The notes below the pieces were generated by a model, which made no database searches, was not told the DNA's origin, and worked only from the letters and a program-made list of their open reading frames with translations. A program made the translations under genes and the position numbers. 64,000 nucleotides of DNA from Whitmania pigra (taxonomy: Eukaryota > Annelida > Clitellata > Hirudinida > Haemopidae), in NCBI GenBank assembly GCA_021613335.1, contig JAJTWR010000275.1, forward strand, positions 2,011,001-2,075,000, read 5' to 3'. This document shows positions 46,353 through 58,525 of the stretch, in pieces; positions within the stretch are counted from its first letter, which is position 1, and every line of letters begins with the position of its first letter.

Positions 46353-48319
46353 CTGCGACGGCTGCCTCTGGCCAACATCATGGAAGTCGCCTGTTCCTCA
46401 TCGATGACGTTTCCAACGGCCTGAAGTTTCTCGTCGACACCGGGTCTGAGGTCAGCGTCATCCCTCCGCCTCCCCAGCACACGCTCAAGACATCACCCTT
46501 CACGCTGCAGGCTGCCAACGGCACGACGATTAGGACTTACGGTCAAAAATCCCTGTCGTTAGATTTGGGTTTGAGACGTAAGTTCCAGTGGATCTTCGTC
46601 GTCGCCGATGTGCAGTCGCCAATCATTGGGGCAGATTTTCTGGGGCATTTCAACCTGAACGTCGACATGTTCAACAAGAGGCTCATAGACAACAAGACAA
46701 CTCTATCGGTCGTGGGAGCAATCAGTGCAGCACCTCCAACCCACGTCCACCTGGCGCGAGCGACAACCAACCTCATCACCGGGCTTTTGGAGAAGTTTCC
46801 GTCACTGGGCAGGCCTTCCAATTTCAACGAGAGCGTCACTCATAAAGTCAGACATCATATCGTCACAGACGGCCCACCTGTCTTCTCCAAGCCACGCCGT
46901 CTTCACCCCGACAAGTTCAAAATGGCCAAGGCGGAGTTCGAGCACATGCTCCAGCTAGGAATCATCCGCCCCTCTTCCAGCCCGTGGTCGTCACCTCTGC
47001 ACATCGTTCCCAAGTCTTCAGGGGACTGGAGGCCATGCGGGGATTACAGGGCCCTGAATGCACAGACGGTTCCGGACAGATACCCCATTCCTCACCTACA
47101 CGATTTCACAAACGGCCTGACCAACGCACAGGTCTTTTCCAGAATCGATCTCGTCCGGGCCTACCACCACATCCCCATCGCAGAAGAGGACATACTCAAG
47201 ACCGCCATCACCACACCGTTCGGCCTGTACGAATTCATCCGGCTACCGTTCGGACTCAGGAATGCAGCCCAGTCTTTCCAGCGCTTCATGGACGAGATAC
47301 TCCGAGGGCTAGATTTTGTATTCGTCTACATCGACGACGTATTAATTGCCAGTTCGTCGATGGAGGAGCATCTCGGACATCTGGAGCAAGTGCTGGAGAG
47401 GTTCACTGATTTCCACCTCACGGTGAACATGGACAAGTGTGAGTTTGCTGTCGCATCCACAACATTTCTGGGACACTCTGTGAGTTCGGACGGCATACAG
47501 CCACTTCCGGACAATGTCAAGGCCATCACAGAATACAAGCAACCGGAGACTCTCACACAACTACGACGATTCGTGGGTCTGGTCAACTTCTACAGGAGAT
47601 TCATCCCGCACTGCGCCGACATGCTCGCTCCTTTGACCAGCATGTTCAAGAAGCAGAACTCGAAGAGCAAGGCCGCAGTGTCTCTAAACCCGGTGCAGTT
47701 GCAAGCATTCCAGAAAATCAAAGATGCTGTGCAGTCCGCCACCCGTCTCGCATTCTTGGACAAGGACAGCCACCTACAACTCCTCACAGACGCTTCCGAC
47801 GATGCAGCTGGAGCGGTCCTGGAACAAGTGCAAGGTGGCCTCACTATACCGGTGGCGTTTTTCTCCAAGAAGTTCAGCCCGACGGAGACGCGATACAGCA
47901 CGTTCGGCAGGGAGCTGTTGGCGATGTACCTGGCCGTGAAGCACTTCCAACACCTTCTGGAAGGTCGTCAATTTACAATCTACACGGACCACAAGCCGCT
48001 CACATTTGCTTACAAGAGCGGATCCAGCCGGTACTCGCCCAGGGAAATGCGGCATCTGGATTTCCTCAGTCAGTTTGCAGCCGACATCAGGCACATCAAA
48101 GGAGACCAGAATGTCGTGGCAGATGCCCTGTCGCGCACCGACGTCAACGCCGTCACAACCATCGATCTACAAGAGATAGCCGCACACCAAGCTGCAGAGA
48201 CCCAGCTCCAGATCGACACGCCATCCCTGGAGATCATCGAGGTCCCACTACCATCCAGCCACGGCAACATCTTCGTCGACCGCTCGTACCAGAGAAGCTG
48301 CGTCACAAGGTATTTCTGA
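46262..48319 (+). CDS. pol: retrotransposon Pol, protease to RNase H part
   Basis: The open frame covers 685 codons from the first Met. An aspartic protease lies near residue 58 ([12 protein letters not shown]). Reverse transcriptase spans about 190-430, with [11 protein letters not shown] and the catalytic YIDDV at about 47323-47340. RNase H is at about 505-620 ([18 protein letters not shown]), then the linker [10 protein letters not shown]. The frame overlaps gag and is offset by -1, so Gag-Pol is presumably made by ribosomal frameshifting. The frame ends early at 48319: downstream integrase sequence continues in another frame from about 48285, so a small indel near 48275-48290 has separated integrase from the rest. 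Confidence 0.92.
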   Translation: MLVPRHIPGEGSTLRTALLLPVIKLQGRAVAATAASGQHHGSRLFLIDDVSNGLKFLVDTGSEVSVIPPPPQHTLKTSPFTLQAANGTTIRTYGQKSLSLDLGLRRKFQWIFVVADVQSPIIGADFLGHFNLNVDMFNKRLIDNKTTLSVVGAISAAPPTHVHLARATTNLITGLLEKFPSLGRPSNFNESVTHKVRHHIVTDGPPVFSKPRRLHPDKFKMAKAEFEHMLQLGIIRPSSSPWSSPLHIVPKSSGDWRPCGDYRALNAQTVPDRYPIPHLHDFTNGLTNAQVFSRIDLVRAYHHIPIAEEDILKTAITTPFGLYEFIRLPFGLRNAAQSFQRFMDEILRGLDFVFVYIDDVLIASSSMEEHLGHLEQVLERFTDFHLTVNMDKCEFAVASTTFLGHSVSSDGIQPLPDNVKAITEYKQPETLTQLRRFVGLVNFYRRFIPHCADMLAPLTSMFKKQNSKSKAAVSLNPVQLQAFQKIKDAVQSATRLAFLDKDSHLQLLTDASDDAAGAVLEQVQGGLTIPVAFFSKKFSPTETRYSTFGRELLAMYLAVKHFQHLLEGRQFTIYTDHKPLTFAYKSGSSRYSPREMRHLDFLSQFAADIRHIKGDQNVVADALSRTDVNAVTTIDLQEIAAHQAAETQLQIDTPSLEIIEVPLPSSHGNIFVDRSYQRSCVTRYF

Positions 48320-49413
48320 GCCTACACTCTTTATCACACCCAGGTGCCCGTGCAACGTCAAAACTGGTGAGGCAACGTTTCGTCTGGCCGAGCATGGACA
48401 AGGACATCAGAGCATGGTGCCGAGAGTGTGTGGCGTGCCAGAAGAACAAGATCCACCGACACACTACGACACCACCAGCAACATTCCCTCTGCCAAGCTG
48501 CCGTTTCCAACACATCCATGTGGACCTGGTGGGACCACTTCCGTCGTCGGAGGGACACACACACATCCTTACATGCGTGGATCGATTCACAAGATGGCCC
48601 ATGGCTATACCCCTTTCCGACACCTCAACGGAAGCCATCGTCAAGAATTTCATGCTCTCATGGATTTCCAACTGTGGAGTGCCGGAAACCATCACCACGG
48701 ACCGGGGTAGCCAATTTTCCTCACACATGTTTCATCAGTGGTGCAAGTTGTTAGGCATCCGCCACGTAAAAACAACGGCCTACCATCCTGCTGCTAACGG
48801 AATGGTGGAACGTTTCCACCGTCAACTCAAGGCAGCACTCATCGCACAGAACGCCACCAACACCTGGACAGATCTCCTATCCATGGCTTTTCTGGGGATC
48901 CGGGCAACCGTCAAAGAAGACCTTCAATGCTCTCCAGCCGAGCTGGTCTACGGGACGGCGTTGAGATTACCAGGAGAGTTTTCACCAGCAAGCGACTCCA
49001 ACCCGCCGATGGGACAGTCAGGCTTCGTGGATCGTCTGAGGGAGCAAATGCAGGGTCTCAGGCCGCAACAACCAAGACAACGGCAACAACCCGCGTACAT
49101 CCCGAAGGACCTGGCCACGACACCACAAGTATTCATCCGGGTCGATTCTCACAAACCGCCGCTGAGCCCACCATACGACGGTCCCTTTGACGTCCAAGAA
49201 CGCCATCGGAAATACTTCGTCGTCAAGAAGAATGGCCGGAATGACACAGTGTCCATCGACAGGCTGAAACCAGCAATTCGGCCCCAGATTTCAGTTCCGC
49301 CCACAACCAACCCATCCCCAGCTATCAACCCAGCAACACCACTGGCTCAACCTCAAACACGCTCCGGACGAAGAGTTCACTGGCCCAAGAAACTCGAGGA
49401 CTACGAGCCCTGA
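48285..49413 (+). pseudogene. retrotransposon integrase part of pol, frameshifted from upstream
   Basis: Integrase of the LTR element, shifted into another frame relative to 46262-48319. Similarity starts before the first Met at 48367: the zinc-binding His pair (HTLSHPG) is in the shifted frame at about 48330-48350, followed by CRECVAC. The catalytic D,D-35-E residues are visible as HVDLVGPLP, TTDRGSQF and NGMVERFHRQ. A C-terminal basic tail with HWPKKLEDYEP ends at 49413, about 40 bases before the 3' LTR. The internal sequence is otherwise intact. Confidence 0.88.
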
Positions 49414-49451
49414 CTTTTCGTTCGCCAGATTGCTCTCTGGTGGGGGAGTAT

Positions 49452-49891
49452 TGTTGGACACTGAACTTCGTCCTAGTTGCATCATCACACAAGCTCCAAG
49501 CGTACAACACCAGGAAGTCCGACACAGAACCTCGGCCCATAACTCCGCCAGGCCACAAACGTGCAGGACAGCAACAGTGACTCAGCGAGTAGCAGTGGAC
49601 TCCTTTGTTTCAAAGCCTGGCGAAAGTCTATTTAAGGAGCCAGGAGAAGACACTCATCCGTTCGCCCTCAGTGGTCTTCCTCTTCGCTTGATTTCCGTGA
49701 TCTCTTCTCAGGCCTTGTGCTTTGGCCTTTGTTGACTTGATCCTTTATCTTCTTCGTTTTCGACTTGATATCTTTGTTTTCTCATTTGACTTGATATCGT
49801 TGTTTTCTCATTTGATTTGACTTCTTGTTTATTAAATAAACTTTGTATCATAAATCTATGTTAGTTGTAGTTTGCAGTTACGTACGCTACA
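49452..49891 (+). repeat. 3' LTR, about 440 bp
   Basis: Begins TGTTGGACACTG and ends TACGCTACA. Contains a TATA-like TATTTAAGG near 49629, two ~27-bp direct repeats (CTTGATATC...TTTTCTCATTTGA) at about 49767-49815 and AATAAA near 49835. Confidence 0.85.
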
Positions 49892-50290
49892 ATTTTGTTC
49901 AAACAGCCTCTTTGCTTCATTGATTATTGCTGGAATCCAGCACTCGGTTGTATCCGTGGCTGTTGCTGCAACTTGTAGCTTTTCTCAAAGCATCCCTTTC
50001 CTCATTTCCAGTAATACAACCATGATAACCAGTTTGACCTTTTTGGCCCCTTGCAATTCTGAAGTAACAGAAATAATCACGTAAGAATAGGGTTCATTAT
50101 AGGCGTTGGATAATCATCCATTGTATTACCATCGTCGAAGGAATCGCTCCTTTTTGATATCGTATATAAAGAGAAAATCTATCATCTATTTAAGAAAATA
50201 TTATAGTTAGCCGGTGAGAAATCTAGAATGAGCAATTTCCGAGAACCTTTATTAATAAAACTCTCGTCCAAATCAAAATCATCCCAATAC
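49892..50290. other. flank downstream of the LTR element, no gene seen
   Basis: Mixed-composition DNA with no exon-like open frame bounded by splice sites on either strand. It would be intronic if the exon at 50291-50488 belongs to the kinase gene. Confidence 0.4.
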
Positions 50291-50488
50291 CTTCCTTATA
50301 ACACTGCTGACCGTCACCTTAGGATTTCTTCCACGGTTCCGCAACAAGTCTTTCGTGAGCACGATGTGTTCTCTGCGGTCTCTGCTTCGGATGTTTTTTG
50401 AAGGATCCGAAAAGTTTAGTTGCCTTTCTTTTTCTGAGTTCCTCGACCTCAGTGAATAACTTCCTTGGGAACATTCATCCTCCTTCAT
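50291..50488 (-). CDS. candidate first coding exon, possibly of the kinase gene
   Basis: A 66-codon open stretch on the minus strand starts with Met (MKEDECSQGSYSLRSR) and ends at a good donor (AAG|GTATTG) in phase 0. The peptide is charged and Ser/Arg-rich with no domain recognised. The kinase's first modelled exon has a possible phase-0 acceptor (CATAG) 27 bases before its Met, so the two could join; the LTR retrotransposon would then sit in a ~5.8-kb first intron. It could instead be a separate gene or chance. This is inference from phase and composition. Confidence 0.4.
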
Positions 50489-51151
50489 GGTCCTGTCTTG
50501 ATAAGAAACGATAATCCAAACGTGTATTATCCAAATATGTAAAGAACCTCAAAACTTTAAAGACGTATTTCAGTTTCAATTGGAATCAAATAATTACTTC
50601 GTCCTTTAGTTCACAGTTTTTTGAGAAATGTCTCCAAGTAATACTAACTCCATACCTTTACATTTGGAAGTAAATCCAGTTTTATCGCTTTGTTGATGAA
50701 CGGATCGTCGATTGCAAACAGTTAAAATTTTATCTCTCATATGATTATAAAAAAAATGAAAATAATAAAATTAATTATAAAGGTCCAGTATAAAAATGAT
50801 TGTCTATTCGGCAAACTACAAAAGAACGACGGACTTAAGACAAATATATTTATAATAATAACCTATATATACATATATAGATACTAATAATTTTGTTCTT
50901 GAATTTCAAGAATTTTCTGATGAGAAAAAGAAATAATAAATTTAAGAAACTGCTTTTGATAGATAATCATTTTAAAAATTAACACAGTAAAACAAATAGT
51001 TTTCACAATTTATTAAATGTAAAAATTTATATCATGCCTAATTTAAAGTTTTTGGTTTATGGCCATTATTGAATGAATTTATAATAACCTGCACTTGTAC
51101 CCAGCAGATTCACAGAAGCCTTCGTTTCCAATATTTCGCATATTTCTTGCA
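50489..51151. promoter_or_regulatory. likely divergent promoter region
   Basis: AT-rich interval between the candidate minus-strand exon at 50488 and the plus-strand gene at 51152. Contains TATATA stretches near 50865-50880. No coding sequence seen. Confidence 0.3.
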
Positions 51152-54100
51152 ATGGACGCCGAAATGGGAGTCACCAATGATACAGCAGCAGGTAACATGA
51201 TTTAGTATAATTTATTCTGATTAATGCATTATTTTTGCATAATTTAATTTGTCGAAAACATTCCAATTATGCTATTATGGTGAAATCATGCATTAATAAC
51301 ATTCATTATCGTCTCATGTTCGTTCGCCAGCGACAGTCGTGAAGCTGCAAAAGATGAGTAAACAAGTGTCAAAGAGCCTTAAAAAAGATAAAAAGTGGAA
51401 GGTTACTACAAATTATGGTTTTAGAATCATTATCAATCGTAATAATTAAGTTTAAAATCTCTGATGATACATTTTTTGCTTTAGATGACTGATGAATTTA
51501 TGGAAAACTTTAAAGAAATCGCAATAGTTTTAAGGTAAGATGATATCTTTTACAGTCCTTCAGTCATTTATAAAATTGTGAATTATTTTAAAATATTATT
51601 ATTATTGTTGACGTTAATAGGTCATTAATTTTTGTACCATGAAAAACTCGTTTTTAGGCATTATATTCGTTGTAAAAAAAAAACAGAAAACAAATTATGC
51701 AATATTATTCGTGACTTTAGTTTGTCTTGCTTTTTAAAAATTTAATTTTGTTTATTTTAATTTTATTGATTTCAAATTACATTTCAGCCGTCTTTTGCCT
51801 GACATAACGGACAAAAGCATTACTGAGATCGATGATATATTGTATCCAAATTTAGATCGAGAGGTCACCAGTAAGTCGAGTTAGTTGAAAGGGCACATCC
51901 TGCAATTATAAGTAGACAAAAAACACTTTTTAACGAAACTTTGTTTTCCATTCTTAGAAAGCGATTCTGTGGAATACGATGAATCTCTAGTTGAGAAATG
52001 TTTCAGACCATTCAACAACATCTACAAAGAAGTGGTATGTTCTTTAATCTAATCAAAAGTGCAGTTAATTATGTTTTACTTAAACCAATTTTTGAAAGGA
52101 AAGCAATACATCAAGTTTTGCTTGAAGTAGTACACAATAGTTTATAAATTTTGCAGTTTTTGCGTCACAGCAACCACATACTGGATACGGTATTTCTGCA
52201 GTTAATCGACCATTCATCCAGCGAGTTCTTCGAGCAAAATTATTCAAAATGCAATGTGTTGAGGTATTATATTGATATTTCGTAAAAAGACCAATTGAAA
52301 ATTCTGAACTGGGATTTATTTTTGACAGATTCCTTTTCTGGTTAGTTCGTCAAAGAAGTGAGACGAATATGTGTCGAAGTTTGAAAATGCTCAAATTGGG
52401 TGTTATTAAACACCGGAGCGTCATCGAGTCATACATTAAAAAGGATTTCATGGGTAAGTAATTATTAATTAATCACATTATAATAACTAATATTTTAATA
52501 AATAACCGGTTTTACAACATTTACGAAATTCTTTATAACAGAATGCAATACCATTTTGTGGTTATCACAGTTCCTGCCAAACATTCCTGAAGGCAAACAC
52601 CCTCAGAAAAAAAGGGTTACCTCGTGGTTATCACAACAAAGTAAATGATAACCACTGCTTATTTGATAAATTTGATAATTAAAGAGAATTTTAATTAAAT
52701 TTTCTAGGCAAAGCTACTTTTGACAATCTGGCTATCGAAACGACCGATAAAGACATGATGCATATAATGAATACCCTTAATTTGCTGAAAGAGGTAAGGT
52801 TTATTTTGAAAACTAAATTTCGAAAATATTGAAAACATTTTGAATTGACAAACAGAAGCTTAAATTACGTATTAGTTAATCGGTGTAAAGTAATTTGGAA
52901 TATTCACATTTTTTATAGAAAGATTTTGATGAAAACTACATCATGACAATTGCGAAGAAAATATGCACAAACACTAACTTGTTCCTGGTCGATCAATTGT
53001 ACCAGTACTTCTCATCCGCCAAAACAGAAGAACAAAAAGTAAAGCGAATCGGAGACTTTTTGAAAGGCTACTGCACGGTTGGTGCTTAAGTACGAATATT
53101 ATATTTTGCGGTTAAATCCGAATGTATCTAAACTGTTAATTTTATAATTATATCGCGTTTACTATTTCGAGCTTAACAACTTAACAATTGTTAACAAATT
53201 CAATTGAATTATAATTTATTTTTAAAGGCATTTTATGAACCAGATGAGCAGAAAAACCCGATAGAGTATGGCGGATTCCTTCAAAACTTTGACTGTGTAC
53301 ACTTTGCCTTGGAGTGTTTTATGTTTGAAATAACAGAGGTTAGTAGTTTATTTTCTTGTTCAAGTTGTTTAACTTCATTTTTCAAATTTATTCCTTTCAC
53401 AACTTTCAGAATACTGAATATTCTGAGGAATTTTTAAAACTTCTGGACAAACACCATCGCAACGACTTGGAGCCTCACATTTCGGAAAGTAGCGGTTATT
53501 TAACCGATGTCAGTGCAAAGAATGAACTGCAATTGTCTCAAAACAAGGAGACTTCGAGTGAATCTGAAAATGAAAATGATTTCACAATTGAAAAGTTTCT
53601 GTTCTATGATGATTTCATCAAAATTCTTTATTTGATGTCGACTATTTACGACATTTGCATGAGATGCCCAGAATTTATAAAGGTTTGTTGATTGCACCAT
53701 TCACGAGGATACATCTGAAAACCACAATTATATATAAATAGATATTCACTTTTTTTATGCTAACGTATGAATACAAATTTTTTTTTTACTTAAATAATTT
53801 CAGGTAGAGGGAGATTGTGAAGGTTTTGAAGCTGATACATTCAGAAGCTTCTACTATTCGGGTCACATGGGATACAAGCTGAGAAATCCAAAGAAATGTG
53901 GGTCTTCGCCATGGTGGCTGAGTACAGTTCTGAGGAAATGGTGAGTTCAAGTAGAAATAGAGCACATATGTTGTGATTTAATGCAATAACTTTACTAGAA
54001 CTAATTTAATTCGTCTATTCTAAGTATTATTTACTCGTAGAATGGATGATTTATTAGAGTATTGAATGAAAATCAAACTTAAAATAAACTTATATCGCTT

Positions 54101-54352
54101 CAGTCCATTCCTGTTTATAAACAAGCATCATGAATACATGATCGAGGACTTGATCAAAGCATTGAACGGAGAAGAAATTGAAGACGTGAGTCTTATTTTT
54201 TCAAACAAACTTTTTTAATTTTATTATTTTTAGATAATATATATTTAATAAATTTCTTTAGAATATTAATTATTAACTATTAAAATTTTTAGAGCATAAG
54301 AGAAAAGTTGACATTCCTCGTGCGGGATAAATTGCAGAATTTTCAACAATAA
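51152..54352 (+). CDS. unknown intracellular, mainly helical protein
   Basis: Hand model of 15 exons, 519 aa, all phases consistent: 51152-51191, 51331-51401, 51485-51534, 51788-51870, 51958-52034, 52157-52263, 52329-52453, 52542-52640, 52708-52793, 52919-53077, 53228-53338, 53410-53682, 53804-53940, 54104-54185, 54293-54352. I do not recognise the family. There is no signal peptide or transmembrane segment. The sequence is Leu/Lys/Glu-rich and looks like an alpha-helical repeat (HEAT-like) protein, with an acidic Ser-rich linker near residues 375-405 (SSESENEND). Distinctive stretches are RFLFWLVRQRSETNMC, LWLSQFLPNIPEGKHP and FYYSGHMGYKLRNPKKC. An AATAAA overlaps the stop codon, so the 3' UTR is very short. 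Consistent phases and clean GT-AG sites argue for a functional gene. Confidence 0.75.
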
Positions 54353-57098
54353 AACTTTCATTTTTGTCTTTGCACAATGTTTTTGAGTTCCTGTCTTGCT
54401 AATGCAGTAGCAAAATATATGTATTAGGTGCCACAAAGCTATGAGTTCAATTTGTTTATCATTTTAAACAGCCCTTCATTCTTTTATGGCAAGGTCACAT
54501 TTAATGAAATAGGAAGAAGGGAATACACCAAAAGCGGATCATCATCATCATCAATTTCAATTTCAGTCGTTCACTGAGAAAACGTCAGAGAATATTCAAA
54601 TATATTGAGAAATCTCTAGAAAGTCTTTCCAAAATTGTCTGAAGAGGTGATGCTTGCCGAAAGTATAAAATCAAGAGAAATAAGATTGAAACAAATTTGT
54701 GAAGAAGTCTCAAAATTGTGGCTAAAATTGGCTTTTCCAATCCTATCCAACCAATGTTTAAAGAGAAAAGTCACCGATACTATTAGCGAGTATGACAAGT
54801 TTTTAAAAAATCCAACAACAAAAATTGAAAATTTTTTTTCAAATTTATTTGACGTAACCAAGCCTGACGGATTTTGGCTCTGTGCGAACAACAACCACTT
54901 GTTTTATTCGCAGCTGCAGTCTCAAGGCAAAGTAGGAGACACCACCGAAATACTGCCAAAGAAACCATTCATCCATTTAAAAGAAGAAAATTTGCGGACG
55001 CAGACAATCTTGTGATTTCCAAGAAGCATCGACGAGCATTTCTGAAAGTGAAGGATGCACGTTTGACGAAGAAAATTTCAGTGATGTGTCTAGTGAGTTA
55101 GAAAATAAGAGTCTAACATTCCACTAAAAATGCGCGAAAGTTGGTTATTATGTGGAAAAGTATCGGCAAATAAAGCAGACACTGTTTGTGGAATTCTTCA
55201 AGAGGACACTCCTCAAATTAGTTAATACTTTAATGGGCAAAATTTTTAACATTTTAAACAATATTATTTTCAATATTTAACAAAATACTTGTATTCTAGA
55301 GACAAACTTTCACCAATTATTCTAATTTCTTGTTTCATTAATAATTAACAAATTATATAAAAAAAAATAATAATAATAATTGATATAATTATAAATTAGC
55401 TCCTTATAGCTAGTTTGCTAAGGTTGATTAAGTTTTCCCCAGATGTCAGTCGAATTTTTGGCTTCATTGGCAAAATCTTTACATCAACGATAGGTGTCAC
55501 TAACAAACATTAGCGTAACAATTTAAAAGATATCCTAGCCAAAATAATTAACTCAAAAACTGATAAATTCATGTCTGACTAATTAGTATTAAGCTTGTTA
55601 ATAATATTAAATTTACATCTTGCGATAACTATTCAGTTGTACAAAAAAATCACGCATGTAAAACGATTACAAACAGAAAGCAATGTACCTTTGTCGAGTG
55701 GTATCTGACACGTGATTAAAGATTAGCATCATATTTTTTCTACATTTTATATAACAACATAATGTAATATAATATATTCCAATTGTCACCAGCAACAACT
55801 AATTTGTTTAACGTTATTATAATTATTAATGTGACTGTTAACATCTAAATTGAGTCGATAAATTCAACCGAAAAGAGCAAATTGTTCCGGTTCCATGAAT
55901 CAAATGCAAATTGCGTCATTGACCTCTCTTGATTTTTGACTTCTGGGTACTTATGCAATTGACCCTTAAGTAGGTCACAGATGGTCATAGTTTAAAGTTC
56001 AGAACTCATTATTCTGCCCGATGAAATTTGGAACAGACTTTTAAAAACCGTCAAACAACTCCTATTGCTGTCATTGAAAGTCTTGATTGTGATGATGCTG
56101 TCGATGATTATGATCGCCAGCGAAATGTTAAATTGCAATATTGTTATTTTAGAGTTGAAATATCTCGAAAATATGTTTAATTCCTAATAATATTAATATT
56201 ATTATCATTATTATTGTTACAATAATTATAATTAAGTTAGAATAATTACCATTTTTAATGTAACCAAAATAAATTGTTTTTTTTGTTTGCTTTGTTTCAT
56301 TTCGATGATTAATAAATTTGATCAAAAAAAAAAGGAATTCAATTAAATTCAATTATAAAAAAAGTAATGTTGACCTCATTCGTTAGTTTGTGTCTTTAAA
56401 GGTCAAGCATTCGTGAAGACTTTTCATTTGTTCGTGAAACTTCCTTCTCGGCACATGAGGTTCTACTAACAATTTAATAATTGAAGCCATTAATAAATTA
56501 ATAATTTAATAATTGAAGCCATTAATATGTGTTTTTCTCAAGAAAATAAAAGTAATTTTAATATTACTCTTAAATGAAACCAAGGAATACATACTTCGGT
56601 GAATTACAAGAGCTAATCCAAAGTTCAACCCGTCCGATAGTTCAGGAGATAAAGCAGATTAATGCATGTCTTAGAAGAACAGTTAAATTCACTTTGATAT
56701 CACTTCATCAGTTTTGTCATAAGTCCTACAAAATGCAATGCTTATCTTCTTCATCTGACTGAGGACTTCAACATTCATTGCTGATTTCTGGTAAATAATT
56801 TTCTGGAAAAATTTTAATGATTTATCTAAATAAAGCATTCGATGTCGAAAGGCTGATTAAATCTGTTTTCCGTTGGTAGGAATTGATAACATTATAATGC
56901 AATAACAATGTATAATAGAAGGAAATAATGAAACAAATAAATGGTAAATAATAAAGACAGCTAATAATTAAAAATTACTTATATAATGAATTAAATGTTA
57001 AAATGCGTTTTCCATTAAGAAAGATTCAACATTCAGAGAAGCTTGGGTAGAACCGATAATGCTGACACCGCGCATTCCATTAACGGCACTTAACTTAC
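54353..57098. other. intergenic stretch with one odd open frame
   Basis: Apart from the open frame at 54635-55015 this is AT-rich DNA without recognisable exons, RNA genes or mobile-element domains. A CATCATCATCATC patch lies near 54540. Confidence 0.4.
54635..55015 (+). pseudogene. possible remnant of a short helical protein gene
   Basis: A 126-codon frame beginning MSEEVMLAES. The part from IRLKQICEEVSKLWLKLAFP to NLFDVTKPDGFW resembles a pattern I know loosely from repeated invertebrate gene families of unknown function (helix, 'W.KA.IP', Lys-rich helix, 'LFDI'). After about 54880 coding character appears better in the +1 frame (to 55101), suggesting a frameshift. No intron signals. It could be a decayed gene copy or chance. 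Confidence 0.3.
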
Positions 57099-57208
57099 CA
57101 ACAGTTCTTTCAGATGCAAATTTTTGGCACTTCTTAAAATCGGACCAACATAACAAGGATTCATGCGTTCGATACAAATATTCAATTATAATCATTTCGA
57201 TGATGAAA
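57099..57208 (-). CDS. isolated candidate exon
   Basis: Between a good acceptor (CATTACAG) and a strong donor (GTTG|GTAAGT) on the minus strand only one frame is open, reading FIIEMIIIEYLYRTHESLLC and on to FASERTV. It needs a preceding exon that leaves two bases, which the candidate at 58428-58525 does. No family recognised. Confidence 0.35.
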
Positions 57209-57699
57209 CTGTAATGTTAAGGAATCAATAAGCACGAATTTTGCTTTTTAAACGATTCATTTGCAAAATTCCAAAATTCCGTGCGTGTAATTTGTCATTA
57301 GTCAGAGTGGCCAATGTTCACCTGATTAAATAATAAAAAATACAAAATGTGTTACCATGAAAAACATATTTGCAAGTTATATTTCCTATTATTAATATTA
57401 ATTAATTATTAATGATATTAATCCATGTCGAAGTCGTTAAAGATTGACTTGTCATGAATATCAGAGCCAATCATGGTTTAATCTCTGTGAGAAATTCATT
57501 TGGACTCCATGCTGCTAGTTTTGAAGAACAATCTCAGGTCAACTTGGGTACTTTTTAGTAGAATTTGGGTTAAAAATTTAACATTTTTTTGTTATGCGAA
57601 TGTAATTTATATTCTTAGTAAAAGTACAATTGTTTCCTTTTTTAGCTAGTCTACAATGTATCTGTTGAATTTATTTTAACCAGTTCGATTTTTGGAGAT

Positions 57700-57850
57700 A
57701 ATAATAATAATTATTATTACTTCTTATCGATCCACCATTTATTTAGCGCCCCTACCCGAGGGCGCTCACCGCTGCAAGCTGGGTTTCGAACACAACACGT
57801 AACGACTGTTGCTTTCACCGCCGTTCGCAGGTACGCAACCCTCTGTGCCA
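57700..57850 (-). mobile_element. tRNA-derived SINE, copy 3
   Basis: Minus strand: box A-like TGGCACAGAGGGTTGCG, box B-like GTGTTCGAAACCCAG about 50 bases later, then a GAGCGCCC/GGGCGC body and a tail of AATAATAATT. Spacing and sequence match RNA polymerase III type 2 internal promoters. Confidence 0.65.
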
Positions 57851-57905
57851 ACTATACTCCTCATAATTTAAAATTTAGGTTTGTCTTAGCTTTTAATTAA
57901 TTTAC

Positions 57906-58018
57906 CGTAATTATTTTTAATTGGTCCAAGATGTCTGAAGCCATGATCGGCCGAGTTCTCTTGATGAAGTTGTTGTCGTGAACAACAGGTGTTCTGAATT
58001 CGGAATTCCCGGCCAAGA
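57906..58018 (-). CDS. isolated candidate exon
   Basis: Minus strand, acceptor TTGTTTCAG and donor ATTACG|GTAAAT. Two frames are open, one reading VLAGNSEFRTPVVHDNNF and the other SLGREFRIQNTCC. Joining to the neighbouring candidates is phase-limited, so its place in a gene is unclear. Confidence 0.3.
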
Positions 58019-58427
58019 CTGAAACAACAATCGAAGAAGTTTCGTATGGATTGCGACGAGAATTAATTTCTTATGAAAACATTCCAACTGTGAATTACGA
58101 TTTCGAGTTGAATGAGATTGATGAATTGTGAAAATATTTGAAGATCATATCTGACTTTAAAAATAACATGTTACCAATGCTGTAATTAAACCCCCCCCCC
58201 CCAAAAAAAAAAGAATTTAATAATTTCAAAGCATCTGAACAAATTTAAAGCTTAGTACTGCGCTAGATAATTAGTCTAGGAACATGACCAATTATATACT
58301 AATTGGGTAGCTGATAGATTATTGTAAAGAATTGAAAGTTTCACAATTCTTCACAAGTGAGTCTGAGCGAAGATTACGTAGGTACAAAAATCTGGCATTG
58401 AGCGAAAAAAAGAAAGAAAAATGTTAC

Positions 58428-58525
58428 CTTACAACTCCAGGGAAAGTCTGATGAAGAAGTGTGGAATTCAAGATGGAAATGGCAAAGGGTGACGCCTCCA
58501 TCGAACTCAAAATGATGAACGCCGG
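58428..58525 (-). CDS. isolated candidate exon
   Basis: Minus strand, preceded by a T-rich tract and ATCATCAG acceptor, followed by donor GTAAG|GTAACA. The most protein-like frame reads PAFIILSSMEASPFAISIL. It ends leaving two bases, in phase with the candidate at 57099-57208. No family recognised. Confidence 0.35.

Larger units (their letters stand above)
45478..49891 (+). mobile_element. Ty3/gypsy LTR retrotransposon, CsRn1-like, with shortened 5' LTR
   Basis: The element is bounded by TG...CA and a 4-bp duplication ATTT at 45474-45477 and 49892-49895. The 3' LTR is about 440 bp (49452-49891), preceded by a purine tract (TGGTGGGGGAG). The 5' LTR copy aligns only over its first ~125 bp (45478-45605) and then runs straight into gag, so the rest of the LTR, the primer-binding site and the leader are absent. 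Gag, protease, reverse transcriptase, RNase H and integrase follow in Ty3/gypsy order. Base composition is GC-richer than the flanks. Without a primer-binding site and with a pol frameshift it is not expected to be autonomous. Confidence 0.9.
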
